This document shows positions 51,829-60,138 of a stretch of DNA of 64,000 bases, one piece after another. The position numbers and the translations under genes are program-made. This DNA is from Azospirillum tabaci. Lineage in GTDB: Bacteria; Pseudomonadota; Alphaproteobacteria; Azospirillales; Azospirillaceae. The DNA lies in the NCBI RefSeq assembly GCF_014596085.1, contig NZ_JACCJY010000001.1, positions 434,001 to 498,000 of the forward strand. The letters are read 5' to 3'. Every line of letters starts with the position of its first letter. The first letter of the stretch is position 1. The notes beneath the pieces were generated by a model, which made no database searches, was not told where the DNA came from, and saw only the letters and a program-made list of their open reading frames with translations.

Positions 51829-53046
51829 TCAGCGGCGGCAACCCGTTTCGGGCTGGTCATGGCCCAGCGTGTCGAGTTCGGTCCTAGGATGCAGGAAGCC
51901 GTCCTGCGGCGAGACGGACACCAGCGAGCGGTCGGCGGCCAGAAGCACCGGCTGGCGGAGCTGTCCGTCCCAGCTGCGGAAGGACAGCGGCACGCCCTTG
52001 AAGGCGGCCAGCGTGAAGTCCGGCCCGCGGATGTGGGCGGCCAGCGCCGCGGGATCGGTGGAGCGGGTGCGCGTCGCCGCCTCGCCCACCGCGCGGATGG
52101 CCGCCCAGACCGCGTGGTCGCGGGGCAGCATGGTCCGCTGGGCGGCGGCCTTGAAGCGGGACTGGAGCTGCGCCGCTCCCCACGCCTCGTGGGCGCGGTG
52201 CCAGTTGGTGGGCACGAGGCCCTGCGTGCCGGCGACCGGGCGCGGCTCCCAGGTGCGGTACAGGACGTAGTCGCCGAAGTCGCCGATCTCGTCGGCGACG
52301 ATCACCACGTCGTGCCGCTTGCCCTGGGTGAAGACCGGCATTTCGGCCTGGGCGGTGCGGCGGGCGTCGTGGTCCTCGCTCCAGGTCTTCTCCTCGACCA
52401 CCTCGGCGCCGAAGCGCTTGGCCGCCCGCTTCACCGCGGCGGCGTAGAGCCGGTCCTCGGGTCGGGTGCCGACGATCAGCAGCCATTTCGTCCAGCGCTT
52501 GACCGCCAGATACTGGGCCAGCGCGTCGGCGAGCATGGCGCGGTCGGGTGCCGTGTGCAGCAGGTTGGGCGCGCACAGCGCGTTGCGCAGGCTGTCGTCG
52601 GTCGAACCGGCGTTGAACAGCAGCAGGTTCGCCGCCTCGGGCAGGCGGGCGAGCGCTCCGGGCGTCTCGCCGGGCAGATCCAGAACGACGATGCGGTGCC
52701 CGGCGGCGGCGAGGTCGCGCAACGCCTGCGCCGGGTCGCCATCGATGGGGACGGTCACCGCCTCCAGCTCGAAGCGCTGCTTGAGGAAGCGGCCCGTGGA
52801 GTTGTTGTCGGCCACGGCGAGGTTGGCGCCGGCCAGCCCTTCGTCGGCGGGCGGTTCGTCGAGGTTGGACAGGGCGGGGGGATGCTCGACCTCCTGCGTC
52901 AGGTAGGCGATGCGGACGGTCGCCATGTTCGACGTGGGCAGGTCCACGGGCGCCGCCTCCTGCGAAAAGGCGGCCGGCGAGGCGCACAGCCCGCCGGCCA
53001 GCAAGGCGATCTGCATCAAGGAGGGTAACCAAAGGCTGAAACGCAT
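51829..53046 (-). CDS. Periplasmic substrate-binding protein, PQQ alcohol dehydrogenase-associated ABC
   Basis: The 405-residue protein has a signal peptide (LMQIALLAGGLCASPAAFS) and the LivK-type bilobed fold (VRIAYLTQEVEHPPAL, LLLFNAGSTDDSLRNA, WLLIVGTRPEDRLYAAAVKR). ATG at 53046 was chosen because the 50 upstream in-frame residues are not protein-like. It heads the four-gene minus-strand unit that ends in an ABC-2 permease and is divergent from the cytochrome c-550 gene, sharing a 234-base promoter region. Confidence 0.87.
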   Translation of the reverse strand: MRFSLWLPSLMQIALLAGGLCASPAAFSQEAAPVDLPTSNMATVRIAYLTQEVEHPPALSNLDEPPADEGLAGANLAVADNNSTGRFLKQRFELEAVTVPIDGDPAQALRDLAAAGHRIVVLDLPGETPGALARLPEAANLLLFNAGSTDDSLRNALCAPNLLHTAPDRAMLADALAQYLAVKRWTKWLLIVGTRPEDRLYAAAVKRAAKRFGAEVVEEKTWSEDHDARRTAQAEMPVFTQGKRHDVVIVADEIGDFGDYVLYRTWEPRPVAGTQGLVPTNWHRAHEAWGAAQLQSRFKAAAQRTMLPRDHAVWAAIRAVGEAATRTRSTDPAALAAHIRGPDFTLAAFKGVPLSFRSWDGQLRQPVLLAADRSLVSVSPQDGFLHPRTELDTLGHDQPETGCRR

Positions 53047-53280
53047 CGCGGGTTTGCACTCGCTTGGTTTCGGGAGGCCAGGGTATCCCCGCCGGGCGGC
53101 GTCCCGGAATGCAACTTTGGTACGATTGCGCGGGCGGAAAATGGCGTTTCGGTCCGATCGCGGCGGGCTCCACGCACGGTTGCTACCAAAGTCCAATTAT
53201 TGGCGGCACGGACCGCCCGCTATGCTCCGGGGCAACGGACAACGCTCCCTTCGCATCTTCTCTGAATGAGGACGCCCCTT
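53047..53280 (+). promoter_or_regulatory. Divergent promoter region of the PQQ cluster
   Basis: This gap separates the two divergent halves of the cluster. A possible plus-strand promoter has TTGGCG at 53200-53205 and TATGCT at 53221-53226, with a short 15-base spacer. GAGGA at 53267-53271 is the ribosome binding site for the cytochrome gene. No sigma-54 element is seen. Joint control by the downstream LuxR-type regulator is plausible but unproven. Confidence 0.35.
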
Positions 53281-53724
53281 ATGAACGCACGGCTTCTCCG
53301 GCTTGCGATGGCCGGTATCCTGACCGGCGCGGCCGCCGTCGCCTCCACGGTTGTCCCCACGGCGGCCTTCGCCCACGGCGACGTGACCCCCCAGGCGGTG
53401 GACACCACCGGCCTCGACAAGCTGGGCGAGGAATGGCGCGACGCGAACCCCTACCGCGGCAACCCGCGCGCGATCGAGATCGGCTCCTCCGCCTTCAACC
53501 AGAACTGCGCGCGCTGCCATGGGCTGGGCGCGGTGTCGGGCGGCATCGCCCCGGACCTGCGCTATCTGGACAAGGGCGACACCGGCGACGAGTGGTTCAA
53601 GGAGCGGGTGATCAACGGTTCGATCCGCAACGGCGTCACCTACATGCCGCGCTTCGGCGAGGCGCTGGGCCAGGAGGCGCTGTGGGCCATCCGGTCGTGG
53701 CTGGAGACGGTGCACGAGGAATGA
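53281..53724 (+). CDS. pedF: Cytochrome c-550, PedF type
   Basis: The 147-residue periplasmic cytochrome has a signal peptide (LAMAGILTGAAAVASTVVPTAAFA) and one heme site in FNQNCARCHGLGAVSGG. A distal methionine candidate lies in GVTYMPRFGEAL. The HGDVTPQAVDTTGL start of the mature protein is typical of the PedF family. It is the likely electron acceptor of the PQQ dehydrogenase. Its TGA overlaps the next ATG (ATGA). An alternative ATG at 53266 adds five residues. Confidence 0.9.
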   Translation: MNARLLRLAMAGILTGAAAVASTVVPTAAFAHGDVTPQAVDTTGLDKLGEEWRDANPYRGNPRAIEIGSSAFNQNCARCHGLGAVSGGIAPDLRYLDKGDTGDEWFKERVINGSIRNGVTYMPRFGEALGQEALWAIRSWLETVHEE

Positions 53725-54581
53725 CGGCGTTTCCGACGCGGCGCCACCTGCTGTCCTTCGCCGCCGCCGCGCTGGCCGCCGGGGTTCTCCCCCGGCGCGC
53801 CGGCGCGCGCCCGTTGGACGACGTGGTGGCCGCCGGGCGGCTGATGGTCGCGGTCTATCGCGACAACCCGCCCTTCTCCCACCGCAAGGGCGGCGCCCTG
53901 GTCGGTGTGGACGTGGACATCGCCCGCGCCATCGCCGGGCGGCTGGGCGTCGGCGTCGAGTTCATGGAGCTGACCGCCGGGGAAACCGTGTCGGACGACC
54001 TGCGCAACGCGGTGTGGCGCGGCCCGGTCGTCGGGGGTGGCGTGGCCGACGTGATGATGCATGTGCCCTATCAGAAGGAGTTCGGGCTGCGCAACCCGGA
54101 GGCCGTGCTGTTCGGCCCCTACCAACGGGAGGGCTTCGCGCTGGCCCGCAACCCGATGCGCATGACCCAGCCGATGCTGGCCTCCCTGCCCGACGAGCCG
54201 GTGGGGGTGGAGATCGACAGCATCCCCGACTTCTACCTGCTGGGGGCCTTCGGCGGGCGGCTGCGCGACCGGCTGGTCCATTACATGACGATCCCCGAGG
54301 CGGTCGAGGCCCTGGTCAAGGGCGACGTCGCCGCCGTCGTCGCGACGCAGAGCCAGGTGGAGGCCGCGCTGGGCGACCGCGCCGCCGGCTTCCCGATCAC
54401 CCCGGTGACCTTCCCCGGCATGATGGCGTCGAACTGGGACATCGGCATGGCGGTGAAGGAGAACTCCCGCGACCTCGCCTACGCGGTGGGCGACGCGGTG
54501 ACCGCGATGCTGGAGGACGGGACACTGCCGGCGATCTTCCGGACGCATGGGGTGACGCACAACGCGATCCCGGTGGAGTGA
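53721..54581 (+). CDS. Quinoprotein-associated periplasmic binding protein (MoxJ-like)
   Basis: The 286-residue protein has a Tat-like leader (TRRHLLSFAAAALAAGVLP) and the SBP-bac-3 amino-acid-binding fold (GRLMVAVYRDNPPFSHRKGG, VGVDVDIARAIAGRLGV). It differs from amino-acid binders by an insertion near AVWRGPVVGGGVADVMM. MoxJ-like proteins are needed for methanol dehydrogenase maturation in methylotrophs; here an analogous role in dehydrogenase assembly is inferred. Coupled to the cytochrome gene by ATGA. Confidence 0.87.
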   Translation: MTAFPTRRHLLSFAAAALAAGVLPRRAGARPLDDVVAAGRLMVAVYRDNPPFSHRKGGALVGVDVDIARAIAGRLGVGVEFMELTAGETVSDDLRNAVWRGPVVGGGVADVMMHVPYQKEFGLRNPEAVLFGPYQREGFALARNPMRMTQPMLASLPDEPVGVEIDSIPDFYLLGAFGGRLRDRLVHYMTIPEAVEALVKGDVAAVVATQSQVEAALGDRAAGFPITPVTFPGMMASNWDIGMAVKENSRDLAYAVGDAVTAMLEDGTLPAIFRTHGVTHNAIPVE

Positions 54582-54590
54582 CAGCACTTG

Positions 54591-54680
54591 CCCCCCTCCC
54601 AACCTCCCCCCGCTTCGCAGGGGGAGGAGCTTGATTCCCTCCCCTGCGAAGCGGGGGAGGGTCAGGGTGGGGGCAGAAGG
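54591..54680. repeat. Pair of inverted REP-like palindromes
   Basis: Two hairpins lie back to back: 54603-54627, which is the exact reverse complement of 18618-18642, and 54637-54661, a close variant of the same core in opposite orientation (GCGAAGC centre). Flanking CCCCCCTCCC and GGGTGGGGG arms pair outside. The paired arrangement resembles a bacterial interspersed mosaic element. It splits the cluster between the MoxJ-like and SoxYZ-like genes and may separate transcript stabilities. Confidence 0.8.
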
Positions 54681-54717
54681 GCGCGCAAGAACAACGACGC
54701 AAGGGGGGAAAGCCGCC

Positions 54718-55518
54718 ATGAACCGCCATCTCGCCGCTGCGGCGCTCCTGGCCGCGCTCTCCAACCCAGCCCTGGCCGGCCCGCCGGACCCCGCTGACCC
54801 GCTCGCCTCCGTCATGTGGGACGTGCTGCGGCCGGAGCTGTTCGGAACGGCCCCCGTGCAGTTCGACGACCGGGTGACCGTCACCGCCCCCGACAACGCC
54901 GAGAACGCCGCCGCCGTCCCGGTGATGGCCGACGCCACGGCGCTCGGCGCGGTGGAGGAGATGGTGCTGTTCGCCGACCTCAACCCCTTCCCGGTCATCC
55001 TGCGCTTCCAGCCGCTGGCGGCGAGGCCGGTGATCGCCACGCGCTTCAAGGTGCAGCAGGCCACACCGCTGCGCGCCGCCGCCCGCACGCCGGACGGCGT
55101 CTGGCACATCGGCGGCAAGCTGCTCGACGCGGCGGGGGGCGGCTGCACCGCGCCGCCCGCGACCTACGCCGCCGCCGACTGGGCCGACCATGTGGGGGAG
55201 GTGCAGGGCCGCGCCTGGGCGCCTGTCGGTGAGGACAAGGCGACTCGCGTCCGCTTTCTCGTCCGCCACCCCATGGACACAGGGCTGGTCGCCGGCATCC
55301 CCGCCTATTTCATTGAGGCGCTGACCCTGCGCGACGCTGACGGGCGTGCGCTGGCCCGGCTGCAGACCGCGGAGCCGCTGTCGGAGAACCCCGTCTTCAC
55401 GCTGGAGGTGCAGCCCGGAGCAGGCGCGCGCAGCCTGACGCTCGACGGGCGCGACAACCAGGGCGGCGAGGTCAAGGCGGCCATCCCGCTTCCCTGGGTC
55501 CAAGGAGCGCTGCCATGA
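54718..55518 (+). CDS. SoxYZ-like carrier protein, quinoprotein-associated
   Basis: The 266-residue secreted protein (signal LAAAALLAALSNPALA) fuses a SoxY-like half and a SoxZ-like half. The SoxY half has VMWDVLRPELFG and a cysteine C143 in DAAGGGCTAPPA, the position of the SoxY swinging-arm cysteine, though internal rather than C-terminal because of the fusion. The SoxZ half has VRFLVRHPMDTG and YFIEALTLRDADG. It matches the family of fused SoxYZ carriers near PQQ dehydrogenases. AAGGGGGG precedes the ATG; its TGA overlaps the next gene. Confidence 0.88.
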   Translation: MNRHLAAAALLAALSNPALAGPPDPADPLASVMWDVLRPELFGTAPVQFDDRVTVTAPDNAENAAAVPVMADATALGAVEEMVLFADLNPFPVILRFQPLAARPVIATRFKVQQATPLRAAARTPDGVWHIGGKLLDAAGGGCTAPPATYAAADWADHVGEVQGRAWAPVGEDKATRVRFLVRHPMDTGLVAGIPAYFIEALTLRDADGRALARLQTAEPLSENPVFTLEVQPGAGARSLTLDGRDNQGGEVKAAIPLPWVQGALP

Positions 55519-56447
55519 GAGCGCTTGTCGCCCTTCTCCTGCTGATCATCTCCGCCGCGCCCGGCTGGGCCGCCGGCCCGCTGAGCTATCACCTGAAGCC
55601 CGTCGCCATCGCGCCGGACACCTGGGTCTTCGAAGGCACGCGGGAGCATTTCACCCGCGGCAACGGCGGCAACATCCTCAACCCCGGCTTCATCGTGACC
55701 GACGACGGGGTGATCGTGATCCAGACCGGCCCGTCGCGCCGCTTCGGCGAGGAGATGCGCGCGGCCATCGCCACGGTCACCGACAAGCCGATCCGCAAGG
55801 TCTTCGTCAGCAACCTGCACCCCGACTATTGGCTGGGCAACCGCGCCTTCGCCGACGTTCCCATCGCCGCCCTCCCCGGCACCATCGAGGGCATCAAGAC
55901 CGAGGGACAGGGGATGACCGAGAACATGTACCGCCTCGTCGGCGACTGGATGCGCGGCACCGAGCCGCTGGTCCCGACCGAGACGGTCTACGGCTCCACC
56001 GTCGTCTTCGGCGCGCACCGGCTGCGGCTGATCCCGCTGGAGGGCCACACCGCCGCGGACCTCGCCATCCTGGACGAGACGACGGGCGTTCTGTTCGCCG
56101 GCGGGGTCGTCTTCTCCGACCGGACGCCGACGACGCCCCACGCCGACATCGGACAATGGCTGGAGGCGCTGGATGCGTTGGACGCGCTGGAGGTGACGGT
56201 TCTGGTGCCCAACCACGGGCGCATCCGCACCGACAAGGCGGCCATCGCCCAGACCCGCGACTGGCTGAGCTGGCTGGACCGCAGCCTGCGCGAGCGGGCG
56301 GAGGCCGGGGCCGACATGGCCGAGCTGCTCGACGCGCCGATCCCCGAGCGGTTTGCCGGGATGGGCGTGCTGCGCGAGGAGTACCGGCGCTCCGTCTCGC
56401 ATCTCTGGCCACGGATCGAGAAGGCCGTGTTGCCGCGGGTGAATTGA
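55515..56447 (+). CDS. Metallo-beta-lactamase-fold protein of the quinoprotein relay group
   Basis: The 310-residue secreted protein (signal VALLLLIISAAPGWA) has the MBL fold related to SoxH. The HxHxDH motif is degenerate: VSNLHPDYWLGNR keeps H102 and D104 but has Asn100 and Tyr105 at the other positions. Later metal positions show LEGHTAAD and VPNHGRI. A full binuclear zinc centre seems unlikely. It is coupled by ATGA to the SoxYZ-like carrier, which supports the two acting together. The substrate is unknown. Confidence 0.85.
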   Translation: MRALVALLLLIISAAPGWAAGPLSYHLKPVAIAPDTWVFEGTREHFTRGNGGNILNPGFIVTDDGVIVIQTGPSRRFGEEMRAAIATVTDKPIRKVFVSNLHPDYWLGNRAFADVPIAALPGTIEGIKTEGQGMTENMYRLVGDWMRGTEPLVPTETVYGSTVVFGAHRLRLIPLEGHTAADLAILDETTGVLFAGGVVFSDRTPTTPHADIGQWLEALDALDALEVTVLVPNHGRIRTDKAAIAQTRDWLSWLDRSLRERAEAGADMAELLDAPIPERFAGMGVLREEYRRSVSHLWPRIEKAVLPRVN

Positions 56448-56719
56448 GGCCGTTCGTAATGAAACGGTTCTCGTCCACCAGCAGAACGCTCCGCCCATCC
56501 TACTATTTGCCAATGGACCCCATCCGGGACGCCGGTAAACTGCTTTACTGTCAAAAGGATACGGGCTTCGCTTTACCGCGTCGCCCCGCGTCGAACCCCT
56601 GAATGTTCCGAAAAGAAGCCGAGGCCGGGCGGACGAAGCAGGCGGGTTCCGCCAATTCGTCTGCACATGATCTCTGCCCACGACTCCGGCTGTCCATTCC
56701 CCTGGGAGGTATCCGCACC
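56448..56719 (+). promoter_or_regulatory. Upstream region of the PQQ alcohol dehydrogenase
   Basis: The 272-base gap is AT-richer than its neighbours at 56500-56580. It contains a small inverted repeat GTAAA-CTGC-TTTAC at 56535-56548 and a further TTTAC at 56571-56575, possible operator half-sites. GGGAGG at 56704-56709 is the ribosome binding site. No canonical sigma-70 pair with good spacing is evident. A short open frame (56459-56602) has no ribosome binding site. Confidence 0.35.
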
Positions 56720-58471
56720 ATGAAGCGTCTCTTCCGCACCTGCCTGCTTGCGAGCGCCATGGCCGCCGGCCTTGGCCTGAGCGGCCCCGCATTGGCCGCT
56801 GAAGGGCCGAGCAACGACGACCTGCTGAACGACGCCAAGTCGACGGGCGACGTCCTGACCTACGGCATGGGCCTCCAGGCGCAGCGCTTCAGCCCGCTCG
56901 ACAAGCTGAACCCGGACACGGTCAAGGGTCTGGTGCCGGTGTGGTCCTTCTCCTTCGGCGGCGAGAAGCAGCGCGGGCAGGAGTCGCAGCCGATCATCCA
57001 TGACGGCACGATCTACGTCACCGGCTCCTACTCCCGCCTCTACGCGGTGGACGTGAAGACCGGGCAGAAGAAGTGGCAATACGACCACCGCCTGCCGGAA
57101 GGCATCATGCCCTGCTGCGACGTGGTGAACCGCGGTGCCGCGCTCTACAAGGACAAGATCTACTTCGCGACGTTGGACGCCCGTCTGGTCGCGCTGAACA
57201 AGGACACCGGCAAGGTCGTCTGGTCGAAGAAGATCGAGGACTACAAGGCCGGTTATTCGGCGACCGCCGCGCCGCTGATCGTCGACGGCAAGGTCATCAC
57301 CGGCAATTCCGGCGGCGAGTTCGGCATCATCGGCATGGTCGAGGCGCGCGACGCCGAGACGGGCGAACTGGTCTGGCAGCGCCCGACCATCGAGGGCAAC
57401 ATGGGCACCCTCAATGGCAAGGAATCGACCATGACCGGCGTGATGAACGCCAGCTGGTCGGGCGATCTCTACAAGACCGGCGGCGGCGCCACCTGGCTGG
57501 GCGGCACCTACGACCCGGAGACCAAGACGCTGTTCTTCGGCACCGGCAACCCGGCCCCCTGGAACTCGCACCTGCGTCCGGGCGACAACCTCTACACCTC
57601 CTCGACCCTGGCCATCGACCCGGCCAACGGCGACATCAAGTGGCACTATCAGACCACGCCGCACGACGGCTGGGACTTCGACGGCGTGAACGAGCTGGTG
57701 TCCTTCGACCTGAAGAAGGACGGGCAGACCATCAAGGCCGGCGCCAAGGCCGACCGCAACGGCTTCTTCTACGTGCTCGACCGCACCAACGGGAAGCTGC
57801 TCAGCGCCTCGCCCTTCGTCACCAAGATCACCTGGGCCAAGGAGATCGACGTGAAGACCGGGCGGCCGGTCTACAACGACGACAACCGTCCGGGCACCCC
57901 GGTCGGCGCGGAGAAGGGCAACTCGGTCTTCGCCGCCCCGGCCTTCCTCGGCGCCAAGAACTGGATGCCGATGGCCTACAGCCCGGCGACCGAGCTGTTC
58001 TACGTCCCGGCCAATGAGTGGGGCATGGACATCTGGAACGAGCCGATCACCTACAAGAAGGGTGCGGCCTATCTGGGCGCCGGCTTCACCATCAAGCCGC
58101 TGTATGACGATTACATCGGCGCGCTGCGCGCCATCGACCCGAAGACCGGCAAGATCGTCTGGGAATACAAGAACCCGGCGCCGCTGTGGGGCGGCGTGCT
58201 GACCACCGGCGGCAACCTCGTCTTCACCGGCACGCCGGAGGGCTATCTGAAGGCGTTCGACGCCAAGTCCGGCAAGGAGGTCTGGAAGTTCAACACCGGC
58301 TCCGGCGTCGTCGGCTCCCCCGTCACCTGGGAACAGGACGGCGAGCAGTATGTGGCCGTGGTCTCCGGCTGGGGTGGTGCGGTGCCGCTGTGGGGCGGCG
58401 ACGTCGCCAAGCTGGTCAAGGACATCAACCAGGGCGGTTCCCTCTGGGTCTTCAAGCTGCCGAAGGCCTGA
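56720..58471 (+). CDS. exaA: PQQ-dependent alcohol dehydrogenase (quinoprotein ethanol dehydrogenase type)
   Basis: The 583-residue periplasmic enzyme (signal [18 protein letters not shown]) is an eight-bladed propeller with tryptophan-docking repeats. It has the vicinal cysteines C132-C133 (IMPCCDVV), metal ligands E200 (GNSGGEFG) and N278 (GTGNPAPWN), and catalytic D300 (LAIDPANG). Residue 302 is alanine, where lanthanide-dependent homologues carry aspartate, so calcium dependence is inferred. No C-terminal heme domain is present, so it should donate to the separate cytochrome c-550. ATG at 56720 has GGGAGG upstream. Confidence 0.93.
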   Translation: MKRLFRTCLLASAMAAGLGLSGPALAAEGPSNDDLLNDAKSTGDVLTYGMGLQAQRFSPLDKLNPDTVKGLVPVWSFSFGGEKQRGQESQPIIHDGTIYVTGSYSRLYAVDVKTGQKKWQYDHRLPEGIMPCCDVVNRGAALYKDKIYFATLDARLVALNKDTGKVVWSKKIEDYKAGYSATAAPLIVDGKVITGNSGGEFGIIGMVEARDAETGELVWQRPTIEGNMGTLNGKESTMTGVMNASWSGDLYKTGGGATWLGGTYDPETKTLFFGTGNPAPWNSHLRPGDNLYTSSTLAIDPANGDIKWHYQTTPHDGWDFDGVNELVSFDLKKDGQTIKAGAKADRNGFFYVLDRTNGKLLSASPFVTKITWAKEIDVKTGRPVYNDDNRPGTPVGAEKGNSVFAAPAFLGAKNWMPMAYSPATELFYVPANEWGMDIWNEPITYKKGAAYLGAGFTIKPLYDDYIGALRAIDPKTGKIVWEYKNPAPLWGGVLTTGGNLVFTGTPEGYLKAFDAKSGKEVWKFNTGSGVVGSPVTWEQDGEQYVAVVSGWGGAVPLWGGDVAKLVKDINQGGSLWVFKLPKA

Positions 58472-58508
58472 CGGGGAAACCCTGTGCCGTGACCGGACCA
58501 GGACAGGG

Positions 58509-58538
58509 CGGCCCGAAGGGTTCGGGCCGTCTTTTCTT
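58509..58538 (+). terminator. Rho-independent terminator after the alcohol dehydrogenase
   Basis: CGGCCCGAA (58509-58517) pairs perfectly with TTCGGGCCG (58521-58529) around GGG and is followed by TCTTTTCTT. It lies 37 bases after the dehydrogenase stop and separates it from the regulator gene. Confidence 0.9.
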
Positions 58539-58547
58539 GCGGACCGC

Positions 58548-58580
58548 TTGAAGCGGGATTTGAAGCGGGATTTGGAACGG
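58548..58580. repeat. 12-bp tandem repeat upstream of the response regulator
   Basis: TTGAAGCGGGAT occurs twice in direct tandem (58548-58559, 58560-58571), followed by a third partial unit TTGGAACGG. It lies between the terminator and the regulator start, where it could be a regulatory repeat or simply slippage. Confidence 0.7.
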
Positions 58581-58697
58581 AATTGCCTACGATCGGCTGT
58601 TTTGGAGAATACCCGTTCCCGTCCTTGCGCATTCTTGAGCGGTCCGGCATGATCACACCCGGAAACGCCCCGAAACGATGAGCGTGGGAACCACGCC

Positions 58698-59363
58698 ATG
58701 AGCCGAATTCTGATTGCGGACGATCATCCGCTGGTGCGCGACGCCCTGCGCAGCGCCGTCCTCTATTCCTGCCAAGCGCAGGAGATCCACGAGGCCGGTT
58801 GCCTGGACGAGACCATCTCCATCCTCGACTCCATGCACGGCGGCAAGGGGGAGCCGGACCTCGTCCTGCTCGACCTCAACATGCCGGGCATGAACGGACT
58901 GACCGGGCTGATCGCCCTGCGCCGCCGCTTCCCGGCCATCCCCGTCGCCGTCGTCTCGGCGCACGAGGACCGCAAGGTGATGCTGGAGGCGGTGCGCTGC
59001 GGCGCCGCGGGCTTCATCCCGAAATCGACGCCGCGGGACGCCATCGCCGGCGCGCTGCGCCAGATCCTGGCCGGGGAGGTCTATCTGCCGGCCTCGGTCG
59101 AGGAGGGCGCCGCGGCGGAGGACGAGGAAACGGCGGAGATCGCCCGTCGCCTGTCCACCCTGACGGCGCAGCAGCTCCGCGTGCTGGAGATGTTGGGCAC
59201 CGGCAAGCTGAACAAGGAAATCGCCTATGAGCTGAGCATCACGGAAACCACCGTGAAGGCCCATGTCTCGGCGATCCTGCAAAAGCTGAAGGTCTACAGC
59301 CGCACCCAGGCCGTGGTCTTCGCCAACCGCCTGCAACTGGAAAAGGCCCGCTTCGGCATCTGA
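58698..59363 (+). CDS. LuxR/NarL-family response regulator
   Basis: The 221-residue protein has a receiver domain (1-125) with acidic pocket DD (ILIADDHPLVRDAL), phospho-acceptor D59 (LVLLDLNMPGMNG) and K in GFIPKSTP. A LuxR-type HTH domain follows (about 150-212, LTAQQLRVLEMLGTGKLNKE and TETTVKAHVSAILQKL). Regulators of this class (AgmR, ExaE, ErdR) activate PQQ alcohol dehydrogenase genes in pseudomonads, and its position suggests the same here. The cognate histidine kinase is not in the window. Confidence 0.92.
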   Translation: MSRILIADDHPLVRDALRSAVLYSCQAQEIHEAGCLDETISILDSMHGGKGEPDLVLLDLNMPGMNGLTGLIALRRRFPAIPVAVVSAHEDRKVMLEAVRCGAAGFIPKSTPRDAIAGALRQILAGEVYLPASVEEGAAAEDEETAEIARRLSTLTAQQLRVLEMLGTGKLNKEIAYELSITETTVKAHVSAILQKLKVYSRTQAVVFANRLQLEKARFGI

Positions 59364-60048
59364 GGCTCCCTCTCCCGCCCCGGGAGAGGGAAGGGGCCCG
59401 CGCGAAGCGCGGGAAGGGTGAGGGTGCCGCCAAGGATTGGGGGGTTGGTCCTCGCACGACCCTCACCCGCCCACTGCGTGGGCACCCTCTCCCGGGGCTC
59501 TCGGCGGCCAAGGGCCGCCTGACGCCGGCAGGGCCCGCATCCCGGCGCGGGGGGGGGGGGAGGGGGGGGGGGCCCATGGCGGTAGCCTTGCGGGGGCTTG
59601 GCTCTCGGTTCCGCATCCGCCGCGCGTCCGCGGCGGCGCGCGCCGCCTCCTGTCCCGGGTCGCCCCGCCCGAAGCCGAGCGGCACCGGGCCGTCGAGCCA
59701 CCCGAAGCCATCCAGGGCGTGGCCGTCGAACTCTCCCCAATCCGACCAGTCCTTGTCCTTGCTGCGCCGCTTCGCCTCCGCCTTGCGCACGGCGCGCCGG
59801 GCCTCCAGGCCGGGGTCGCGCCGCCCGAGTTGTTCGTCGCGCGTCGTCCGTTCGATGATGACGATGGAGGACCCGGTGACCGAATCGCCGATGATCGCCA
59901 GATCGCGCGTCCGGTCGGCGTGGTTGGGGCCGTGGCCGTGCGAGTCGAGGATCACGATCTCCCCGCCGTGCGCTGCGCCGGACAGGAGCGCCAAGCCGGC
60001 GCCCAGAAGGAACAGGGGCAGGAACAGGGGCAGGAACAGGGTGGGCAT
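59239..60048 (-). CDS. Secreted low-complexity protein; frame probably disturbed by a G tract
   Basis: I do not recognise this protein. It begins with a signal peptide built from repeats (FLPLFLPLFLLGAGLALLSG) and continues with GGEIVILDSHGHGPNHADR, a basic/acidic stretch and GWLDGPVPLGFGRGD. At about 59549-59572 the gene crosses a G12-A-G11 tract and then enters the palindromic repeat, reading antisense through the end of the response regulator, so its 3' end is doubtful. One G fewer in the tract would end the frame at 59463. GGAG precedes the ATG at 60048. Confidence 0.45.
   Translation of the reverse strand: MPTLFLPLFLPLFLLGAGLALLSGAAHGGEIVILDSHGHGPNHADRTRDLAIIGDSVTGSSIVIIERTTRDEQLGRRDPGLEARRAVRKAEAKRRSKDKDWSDWGEFDGHALDGFGWLDGPVPLGFGRGDPGQEAARAAADARRMRNREPSPRKATAMGPPPLPPPPRRDAGPAGVRRPLAAESPGRGCPRSGRVRVVRGPTPQSLAAPSPFPRFARAPSLSRGGRGSLRCRSGPFPVAGGWRRPRPGCGCRPSAFAGSPRHGPSRWFP
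59366..59521. repeat. Complex palindromic repeat element (REP/BIME-like)
   Basis: The region is a chain of hairpins: CCCTCTCCCG/CGGGAGAGGG (10-bp perfect stem, near 59368-59390), CCCGCGC-GAA-GCGCGGG (59398-59414, GAA loop as in the other REP cores), and GCCCAC-TGC-GTGGGC (near 59469-59483). Outer segments GGGTGAGGG and CCCTCACCC can also pair. It starts 3 bases after the response regulator stop and may act as its terminator. Confidence 0.72.
59549..59572. repeat. G12-A-G11 homopolymer tract
   Basis: Twelve G, one A and eleven G occur in a row on the plus strand, inside the minus-strand secreted-protein gene. Tracts this long are prone to slipped-strand mispairing and to sequencing error. Length change by one or two bases would switch the reading frame. 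Confidence 0.95.
60010..60045. repeat. 12-bp tandem repeat in a signal peptide
   Basis: GAACAGGGGCAG occurs twice, then GAACAGGGTGGG, in direct tandem. On the minus strand it encodes the repeated FLPL units of a signal peptide. Changes of whole units would lengthen or shorten the hydrophobic core without a frameshift. Confidence 0.8.
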
Positions 60049-60138
60049 CGTCGTCTCCGCCGGTTTCACCTCAGCGGGACAGACTGCGCCGGGTGGACGG
60101 CGGCGGGTGTGAGCCGCTTCACAGTTTCGGCGAAAGAG

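Noticed and set aside
56459-56602. 47-codon frame before the alcohol dehydrogenase
   Set aside because: No ribosome binding site and no recognisable features; it overlaps the likely promoter.
59366-59521. CRISPR-like repeat array
   Set aside because: The hairpins differ in sequence and spacing and there are no unique spacers; the element is palindromic, so REP-like.
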